Assembly: GCA_965222205.1 (NCBI GenBank)
Contig: OZ244932.1
Location: 3,038,001-3,102,000 of the forward strand
DNA from: RHLJ01 sp965222205
Lineage (GTDB): Bacteria > Bacteroidota > Rhodothermia > Balneolales > Balneolaceae
DNA length: 64,000 nt
Direction of reading: 5' to 3'
Shown: positions 58,894 through 64,000 of the stretch, piece by piece
How positions within the stretch are numbered: position 1 is the first letter of the stretch
How the letters are laid out: each line of letters opens with the position of its first letter
The notes under the pieces: model-generated
What the model saw: only the letters and a program-made list of their open reading frames with translations
What the model was told of the DNA's origin: nothing
Databases searched by the model: none
Translations under genes and position numbers: made by a program

Positions 58894-59777
58894 TGAGCGA
58901 CCACAAATTCAAATCGTACAATCCTTATGATCTTTCGGTTGGAGAACGTCAAAAACTCCTTACTTCTGCTGTTGCGCCAAGGCCTATTTGTTTTGCAAGC
59001 ACGCTTGATAAGGAGGGAAGGGTAAACCTGAGTCCTTTCAGCTTTTTCAATGTATTTTCTGCGAACCCTCCTGTGATGATTTTTTCTCCTGCGCGAAGAG
59101 GGAGAGACGGCACTACAAAACATACCTATGAAAACCTGTTAGAGGTCCCTGAAACAACAATCAACATTGTAAATTATGCCATAGTTGAGCAGATGTCTCT
59201 AGCCAGCACCGAGTATGAGAAGGGGATAAATGAATTTATTAAAGCCGGTTTTACTGAAATTCCTTCGGATACAATACGCCCTCCTAGAGTAGCAGAAAGT
59301 CCGGTTAGTTTTGAATGTAAAGTAGATGAAGTTGTTGAATTGGGTGAAGAAGGAGGTGCAGGAAATCTGGTTATTTCAAAAGTCACCCGCATTCACCTAA
59401 ACGAAGATTATCTGAATAGCACCGGTGCACTTGATACAAAAAAGCTCGACCTCGTTGGAAGAATGGGAGGAAGCTGGTACACCCGTGCTAGTGGAGCTTC
59501 ACTCTTTGAAATTCCTAAACCAATTCGCAATAAAGGTATTGGATTTGATCAACTTCCGGCCTCAATCAAAAAAAGTACGGTTCTGAATGGAAATAATTTG
59601 GGGCGACTCGCTAATTTAGATTCAAAACCAGCTGAAGCTGAAATTGAAGCGGCCAACTCTGAATTTAAGTTGGCAGACCTTTCCCTGGAACAAACCCATC
59701 AACTGGCTAAAGGAATCCTGGAATCCGGCGATACAAAAAAAGCTCTGGCCATTTTATTCGCAAAAGCCGATGTCTGA
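58893..59777 (+). CDS. Flavin reductase family protein of the tyrosine cluster
   Basis: A 294-residue FMN-binding split-barrel protein, longer than the usual 170-210. The core is YDLSVGERQKLLTSAVAPRPICFASTLDKEGRVNLSPFSFFNVFSANPPVMIFSPARRGRDGTTKHTYENLLEVPETTINIVNYAIVEQMSLAS (residues about 12-104), with both FMN contact tracts. The C-terminal 90 residues are extra and include a helical tail (SLEQTHQLAKGILESGDTKKALAIL). Homologs are commonly found beside hmgA and fahA in Bacteroidota, so it should matter for aromatic breakdown; its reaction is unknown. It overlaps the fahA stop by one base and the next gene by 8 bp. Confidence 0.85.
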   Translation: MSDHKFKSYNPYDLSVGERQKLLTSAVAPRPICFASTLDKEGRVNLSPFSFFNVFSANPPVMIFSPARRGRDGTTKHTYENLLEVPETTINIVNYAIVEQMSLASTEYEKGINEFIKAGFTEIPSDTIRPPRVAESPVSFECKVDEVVELGEEGGAGNLVISKVTRIHLNEDYLNSTGALDTKKLDLVGRMGGSWYTRASGASLFEIPKPIRNKGIGFDQLPASIKKSTVLNGNNLGRLANLDSKPAEAEIEAANSEFKLADLSLEQTHQLAKGILESGDTKKALAILFAKADV

Positions 59778-61725
59778 TCAGGAACATGAACTTTGGTCCC
59801 CTTCTGAAGATTTCGTTCAGAATTCAAACCTGAAGAAGTATGAATACTGGCTGAAACAAGAAAAAGGGCTCTCTTTCGAGTCCTACCAAAACCTTTGGGA
59901 ATGGTCTTGCGCTAATATTGAAGACTTCTGGGAAAGCCTTTGGGAATATTTCAATGTAATTTCCCACTCTCCTTACGCTTCTGTTTTAGATTCTCACTCT
60001 ATGCCCGGCGCGAAATGGTTTGAGGGAGCCACTTTAAATTACTCAGAACATATTTTCCGACAAAAATCAGGTAACAGAGCCGCCCTGATAGTTACAAATG
60101 AGGCGAAGGAAACCGAAACGTTAAGTTGGGAAGATCTTGAACAACATGTGGCTTCAGTACGAAATTTTTTGATAAGAAAAGGTGTTTCTAAAGGAGATAC
60201 CGTTGCGGCATATCTTCCGAACACAGCGGAAGCAATTATCGCATTTCTGGCTGTGAATTCGCTGGGTGCTATTTGGTCTTGTTGTTCTCCTGATTTCGGC
60301 TCACAAACGGTGATCGACAGATTTGATCAAATCAAGCCCAAAGTTTTTATCGCTTGTGACGGATATGCTTATGGAGGAAAAGAGATTTCCAGAATTGATG
60401 AGGTCAAAACAATTTCATCTTCCATTTCCTCGGTCGAACATGTTGTTCTGGTTCCCTCATTAAATCCTTCCGCAGAATTAAGTAGTGCTACTTTATGGGG
60501 TGATGTGGTATCAAACACAGACTCAGAACTTGCCTTCGAGGCCGTTGACTTCAGCCACCCGATTTGGGTGTTGTATTCTTCCGGAACAACCGGGAAACCT
60601 AAAGCAATTACACATTCCCATGGCGGGGTGTTGCTAGAACATCTCAAATATATGCACTTCCATAATGATGTTAAATCCGGCGAAAACTTCTTCTGGTTTA
60701 CCACCACCGGCTGGATGATGTGGAACTTTCTTCAGGCTTCTTTACTCGCCGGAGCTACGCCGGTATTGTTTGATGGAAGCCCGGGCTATCCCGACCTCAA
60801 TGTTCTGTGGGAGCTTTCTGAACAATTTCCCATTCACCACTTTGGAACCAGCGCTCCTTATCTGCTCGCTTGTATGAAAAAGGGGCTTACTCCCGGCTCT
60901 GATTTTGATCTTTCGAAACTCCGATCTATCGGTTCAACGGGAGCGCCTCTTCCCCCTGAAGCTTTTGATTGGGTGTATGAACATGTTTCCGAAGATGTGT
61001 GGCTCTGCTCAATGAGCGGTGGTACTGATGTTTGCACTGCTTTTGTAGGTGGAGTTCCCAATCAACCCGTGTATCGGGGAAAAATTCAGGGACGTGCGCT
61101 TGGGTGTAGTTTATTTGGCTTCGATGATGATGGAAATGAAGTCTTTGATTCTTTGGGTGAAATGGTGATAACTGAGCCCATGCCTTCTATGCCTGTATAC
61201 TTTTGGGGAGATGAGAATCATGAACGCTATCGGTCTAGTTATTTCGAAAAATTTCCCAATCAATGGTGTCATGGTGACTGGATTAATCTTTCTGAAAATG
61301 GTAGTCTGGTTATCCAGGGTCGTTCTGATGCTACGCTAAACCGAAAAGGCATACGAATTGGAACTGCTGAGATTTATGCCGTATTAAATAAAATTCCCGG
61401 GATCAAAGACTCATTGATTGTGAATCTGGAACGGAAAGAAGGTAATGATTTCATGCCTTTGTTTGTCGTTTTAGGGGGCTCCTCAAACTTAGAAGAACTG
61501 GTTCCGATCATCAACTCCTGCCTCAAAGAGCAGTGTTCTCCACGGCATGTTCCGGATGAAATTTTTGAAGTTTCCGACATTCCATATACCCTTAGCGGGA
61601 AAAAAATGGAAGTCCCCGTCAAAAAAGCCCTGCTTGGAATGGATGTCTCAAAGTCTATGAATAAAGATGCTTCCAGAAATCCCGAAGCAATGGATTTCTT
61701 CGTTAAATTAGCCGGAGAGCTTTAA
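59770..61725 (+). CDS. Acetoacetate--CoA ligase
   Basis: A 651-residue AMP-forming ligase that activates acetoacetate to acetoacetyl-CoA, using the acetoacetate that FahA releases. I chose the ATG at 59770, overlapping the preceding stop by 8 bp; upstream codons belong to the previous gene. The N-terminal ACAS domain (LWSPSEDFVQNSNLKKYEYWLKQ) is followed by VLYSSGTTGKPKAITHSHGGVLLEHLKYMHFHNDVKSGENFFWFTTTGWMMWN near residue 265-318, GSTGAPLPPEAFDWVYEHV near 402-420, WLCSMSGGTDVCTAFVGG near 425-442 and the catalytic Lys in PYTLSGKKMEVPVK near 609-622. It closes the four-gene coupled block. Confidence 0.94.
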   Translation: MSDQEHELWSPSEDFVQNSNLKKYEYWLKQEKGLSFESYQNLWEWSCANIEDFWESLWEYFNVISHSPYASVLDSHSMPGAKWFEGATLNYSEHIFRQKSGNRAALIVTNEAKETETLSWEDLEQHVASVRNFLIRKGVSKGDTVAAYLPNTAEAIIAFLAVNSLGAIWSCCSPDFGSQTVIDRFDQIKPKVFIACDGYAYGGKEISRIDEVKTISSSISSVEHVVLVPSLNPSAELSSATLWGDVVSNTDSELAFEAVDFSHPIWVLYSSGTTGKPKAITHSHGGVLLEHLKYMHFHNDVKSGENFFWFTTTGWMMWNFLQASLLAGATPVLFDGSPGYPDLNVLWELSEQFPIHHFGTSAPYLLACMKKGLTPGSDFDLSKLRSIGSTGAPLPPEAFDWVYEHVSEDVWLCSMSGGTDVCTAFVGGVPNQPVYRGKIQGRALGCSLFGFDDDGNEVFDSLGEMVITEPMPSMPVYFWGDENHERYRSSYFEKFPNQWCHGDWINLSENGSLVIQGRSDATLNRKGIRIGTAEIYAVLNKIPGIKDSLIVNLERKEGNDFMPLFVVLGGSSNLEELVPIINSCLKEQCSPRHVPDEIFEVSDIPYTLSGKKMEVPVKKALLGMDVSKSMNKDASRNPEAMDFFVKLAGEL

Positions 61726-61750
61726 CTTTTTTAAAAAAACCGACAGATAA

Positions 61751-62011
61751 ATAATACTCTATTTAGTCAGCGGCCCCTCTCGTTCCGGTAAAACATTGCT
61801 TGCTAAAACCATCCTTGAAGAAAAGCAGATTCCTTATCTCTCACTCGATTGGTTAATAATGGGTTTTAACGATGGAATCCCTGAATATGGCATCCATCAT
61901 TTACTGATGCCGGATGAAATCGCCAGAAAAATGTGGCTGCCTTACTTTGATACTTCTACAGATTTCCCTGAAACAATTGAGCTGGCTAAGAATCGCTTAC
62001 TCAAGGCTTAG
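61751..62011 (+). pseudogene. Remnant of a P-loop kinase-like gene
   Basis: The frame after the TAA at 61748-61750 reads ILYLVSGPSRSGKTLLAKTILEEKQIPYLSLDWLIMGFNDGIPEYGIHHLLMPDEIARKMW and then LPYFDTSTDFPETIELAKNRLLKA to the stop. The first part is a complete Walker A segment (GPSRSGKT) plus the start of a nucleotide-kinase-like domain; the last part looks like the C-terminus of the same protein. About 100 residues between them are missing, and there is no ATG, GTG or TTG before the P-loop. I infer a relic with an internal in-frame deletion and a lost start. The 100-bp gap after it holds the hppD operator. Confidence 0.75.
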
Positions 62012-62075
62012 CCTGTTGGTAAATGTAAATCTTAACACAAAATCGCTTTTAAGGAAGCGTTATAAATTGTATTTT

Positions 62076-62091
62076 AGTTGTCATAACAACT
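62076..62091. promoter_or_regulatory. Operator-like palindrome upstream of hppD
   Basis: AGTTGTCATAACAACT differs at one position from the perfect palindrome at 56404 before hmgA. It ends 19 bp before the hppD ATG, so a bound protein would cover the transcription start or leader, as a repressor would. Confidence 0.75.
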
Positions 62092-62110
62092 AATAATTTT
62101 ATTAATCGCC

Positions 62111-63238
62111 ATGGATACTTTAGCAGTAGATAATCAGGTAACAACAGAAGAAGATTTCATGCCTATTCTTGGCACTGATTACGTTGAGTTTTATGTTAGC
62201 AATTCCAAACAAGCTGCACATTTTTATAAATCTGCATTTGGGTTTCGGTCACTTGCGCAAGCAGGACTTGAAACCGGATTAAGAGACCGCGAATCGTATG
62301 TGGTTGTTCAGGATAAAATCCGGCTGGTTTTTACCTCTCCCCTTAAAAGTGGCACTGAAATTGGAAAGCATATCGACAGACATGGCGATGGCGTAAAAGT
62401 AATTGCACTTTGGGTTGAGGATGCTACTTATGCATACGAGGAAGCCATTAAACGAGGCGCAGAGTCTTACTTCGAGCCAAGAACTGAAGAAGATGGTCGT
62501 GGATCTGTAATCCGTGCCGGAATCCATACCTATGGCGAAACAGTTCACATTTTTGTTGAAAGAAAAAATTATACCGGAGCTTTTCTTCCCGGTTTCAAAA
62601 AATGGGAAACTCATTACAATCCCGAGCCTGTTGGTCTGAAGTATGTGGATCACATGGTTGGAAATGTTGAACTGGGAGCGATGAATAAATGGGTAAAATG
62701 GTACGAAGAAGTACTGGGCTTCAAACAAATTCTATCCTTCGATGATAAAGATATTTCCACAGAATACACTGCCTTGATGAGTAAGGTGATGAGCAATGGA
62801 AATGGTCGTATTAAGTTTCCAATTAATGAGCCCGCTGCAGGACTGAAGAAATCGCAGATCGATGAGTATATCGATTTTTATGAAGGCGCCGGTGTTCAGC
62901 ATGTGGCCGTTGCAACCGATGATATTGTGCATACTGTAACAGAGCTCAGAAACCGAGGAATTGAGTTTATCACTGTACCTACGACCTATTATGATGTATT
63001 GGAAGAGCGGGTTGGTAAAATAGATGAGCCGATTGATAAGTTGAAAGAGCTGGGAATCCTTGTCGACCGTGATGATGAAGGCTACTTGCTCCAGATTTTT
63101 ACCCGAACATTACAGGCTCGGCCGACTATGTTTTTTGAAATAATTCAAAGAAAGGGGGCTACCTCTTTCGGAAAAGGAAACTTCAAAGCACTCTTTGAAG
63201 CCATTGAGAGGGAACAAGATCTACGAGGTAACTTGTAG
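62111..63238 (+). CDS. hppD: 4-hydroxyphenylpyruvate dioxygenase
   Basis: A 375-residue iron enzyme that turns 4-hydroxyphenylpyruvate into homogentisate. Two vicinal-oxygen-chelate halves: the first has TDYVEFYVSNSKQAAHFYKSAFGF near residue 19-42; the second carries the iron ligands in KYVDHMVGNVELGAMNKWVKWYEEVLGFKQI (His), GVQHVAVATDDIVHTV (His) and RPTMFFEIIQRKGATSFGKGNFKALFEAIEREQDLRG (Glu). Length and motifs are normal for bacteria. It is in a separate unit from hmgA-fahA, 386 bp after the ligase gene, with its own palindrome and terminator. Confidence 0.97.
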   Translation: MDTLAVDNQVTTEEDFMPILGTDYVEFYVSNSKQAAHFYKSAFGFRSLAQAGLETGLRDRESYVVVQDKIRLVFTSPLKSGTEIGKHIDRHGDGVKVIALWVEDATYAYEEAIKRGAESYFEPRTEEDGRGSVIRAGIHTYGETVHIFVERKNYTGAFLPGFKKWETHYNPEPVGLKYVDHMVGNVELGAMNKWVKWYEEVLGFKQILSFDDKDISTEYTALMSKVMSNGNGRIKFPINEPAAGLKKSQIDEYIDFYEGAGVQHVAVATDDIVHTVTELRNRGIEFITVPTTYYDVLEERVGKIDEPIDKLKELGILVDRDDEGYLLQIFTRTLQARPTMFFEIIQRKGATSFGKGNFKALFEAIEREQDLRGNL

Positions 63239-63266
63239 TACTTTCTTGTTAATCCACATGTTGGTT

Positions 63267-63296
63267 AAAGGGCGCTCTTTTAAGGGCGCCTTTTTT
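63267..63296 (+). terminator. Rho-independent terminator of hppD
   Basis: AAAGGGCGCTCTTTTAAGGG CGCC forms a GC-rich stem (with one bulged G) and is followed by six T. It starts 29 bp after the hppD stop and lies just before the convergent response-regulator gene's stop at 63300. Confidence 0.85.
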
Positions 63297-63299
63297 GGT

Positions 63300-64000
63300 T
63301 TAAACCTCTGATGGATTCATTCCGAAATGCTTTTTAAAGCTTGTTGAAAAATAATTCGGATCTGAATAACCAACAGCCCGGGCTGCTTCCTGAACTGTAA
63401 AACCTTTCTCCTTTAAAAGGAGTTTTGCCTCCTCTAGCCGGATTTTTTTGATGTATTCATTGATACTGATATCCGAAACCGTATTCCATTCATTATATAA
63501 CTTAGTCCTGCTTATAAACAGCGCCTCTGCCAGTTGATTTACTGTGAGGGAAGTGTTGCCAAGGTGTCTGTATATAATTTCGCGAACCTTATGCACCATC
63601 CCAGATTTCTCTTGGACTCCTTCAAATAGGGCCTCACCTCTTAGTACCCTTTCCCTTCTAAGAACCGCTTCTACTTGCGTTAGTAGCATCTTACTGCCGA
63701 TGGGTTTTGTCAGATAAACATCAGCCCCTGTAGAAAGTCCTTCTTCTGCATCTATGTCCTGATTTTTTGCTGACAGAAAGATAACGGGGAGGCTTTTGAA
63801 TCTCTTTTCTGATCTGAGTTTTTTTACAAACTCCAGTCCGTTCATCCCCGGCATCATAATATCTGATAAAATAAGATCCGGAGATTTCATCCCGAGGATT
63901 TCAAGCGCTTCATTTCCATCACCGGCTGTATATACGGTATACTTTTCCTCCAGAATTGATTTCATATAATTCTGAAAGTCCCGGTTATCCTCCACTACCA
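63300..64000 (-). CDS. Response regulator with AraC-type DNA-binding domain (5' end outside window)
   Basis: The frame is open to the edge and starts within a receiver domain (VVEDNRDFQNYMKSILEEKYTV, acidic pocket Glu-Asp; phospho-acceptor Asp in PDLILSDIMMPGMNG; Lys in YLTKPIG). It ends with an AraC/XylS helix-turn-helix pair (VNQLAEALFISRTKLYNEWNTVSDISINEYIKKIRLEEAKLLL and VQEAARAVGYSDPNYFSTSFKKHFGMNPSEV). The receiver-then-AraC order is that of hybrid two-component systems of Bacteroidota, where a sensor kinase precedes in the same chain, but only about 233 residues are visible. It faces hppD tail to tail. Confidence 0.85.
   Translation of the reverse strand, partial: VVEDNRDFQNYMKSILEEKYTVYTAGDGNEALEILGMKSPDLILSDIMMPGMNGLEFVKKLRSEKRFKSLPVIFLSAKNQDIDAEEGLSTGADVYLTKPIGSKMLLTQVEAVLRRERVLRGEALFEGVQEKSGMVHKVREIIYRHLGNTSLTVNQLAEALFISRTKLYNEWNTVSDISINEYIKKIRLEEAKLLLKEKGFTVQEAARAVGYSDPNYFSTSFKKHFGMNPSEV

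Noticed and set aside
62043..62060. Terminator hairpin CGCTT...AAGCG before hppD
   Set aside because: Five-base stem without a T run; left unassigned.
1..64000. tRNA or rRNA genes
   Set aside because: No intergenic stretch shows a cloverleaf with a T-loop GTTC-type signature or rRNA sequence; nothing supportable was found.

Overview
The window reads as a continuous piece of a moderate-GC chromosome from the Bacteroidota/Balneolota side of the tree, most like a marine Balneolales (Balneola, Gracilimonas or Rhodohalobacter type). The basis is two large surface proteins ending in type IX secretion sorting domains with the NYPNPFNP signature, many SPI or SPII signal peptides of the Bacteroidota kind, weak Shine-Dalgarno use with a few strong exceptions, a PorT-type small beta-barrel, and a hybrid-sensor type response regulator with an AraC domain. 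This assignment is inference; no rRNA or tRNA gene was seen.

Layout. 1-3.3 kb: edge-truncated outer-membrane barrel and a T9SS propeller protein. 3.3-9.4 kb (minus): flippase-like membrane protein, lolA, ftsK, comB-like phosphatase, gcvT. 9.4-19 kb: flavin reductase, LytM-like protein, mrp, DoxX-like protein, Na+/solute symporter, glutamate dehydrogenase, small membrane proteins, M19 dipeptidase. 19-24 kb: dinB, a repeat-bracketed four-helix-bundle gene, an ECF sigma/anti-sigma/secreted-protein module, aat. 24-31 kb: zincin metalloprotease and a DinB-like secreted protein sharing a duplicated leader, AGCS symporter, DinB, MarC, fRMsr, TerB-like. 31-36.4 kb: lipoproteins, then a divergent sugar-oxidation locus (TIM-barrel isomerase plus lectin-fold protein; GMC oxidoreductase plus its small subunit). 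36.5-41 kb: cytidylate-kinase-like protein, an ABC exporter split by lgt, PorT-like barrel. 41-49 kb: a repeat-rich stretch with GIY-YIG and DUF559 cargo genes around uvrA, ending in comEC. 49-53 kb: decayed Gfo/Idh/MocA gene and a second T9SS protein. 53-56.4 kb: sugar dehydrogenase, purU, thioredoxin-fold protein, orphan Pycsar-type effector. 56.4-63.3 kb: tyrosine catabolism (hmgA, fahA, flavin reductase, acetoacetate-CoA ligase, P-loop relic, hppD). 63.3-64 kb: edge-truncated response regulator.

How genes work together. HppD, HmgA and FahA convert 4-hydroxyphenylpyruvate to fumarate and acetoacetate, and the ligase activates acetoacetate; the two transcription units carry the same 16-bp operator-like palindrome. 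The GMC oxidoreductase and gluconate-2-dehydrogenase-subunit-3 pair, with a TIM-barrel isomerase and a DUF1080-like fold protein, looks like a periplasmic 3-keto-sugar route. FtsK, LolA, Lgt, UvrA, DinB and Aat are housekeeping.

The most unusual theme is repeat-nested cargo: three small genes with nuclease or RNA-linked folds (four-helix bundle S23, GIY-YIG, DUF559) each sit between copies of a different short palindromic repeat family, with further cargo-free copies elsewhere. Other points of interest are a 48-bp perfect palindrome, a duplicated ~70-bp leader, a LytM protein lacking its catalytic histidine, two gene relics and an orphan Pycsar effector.
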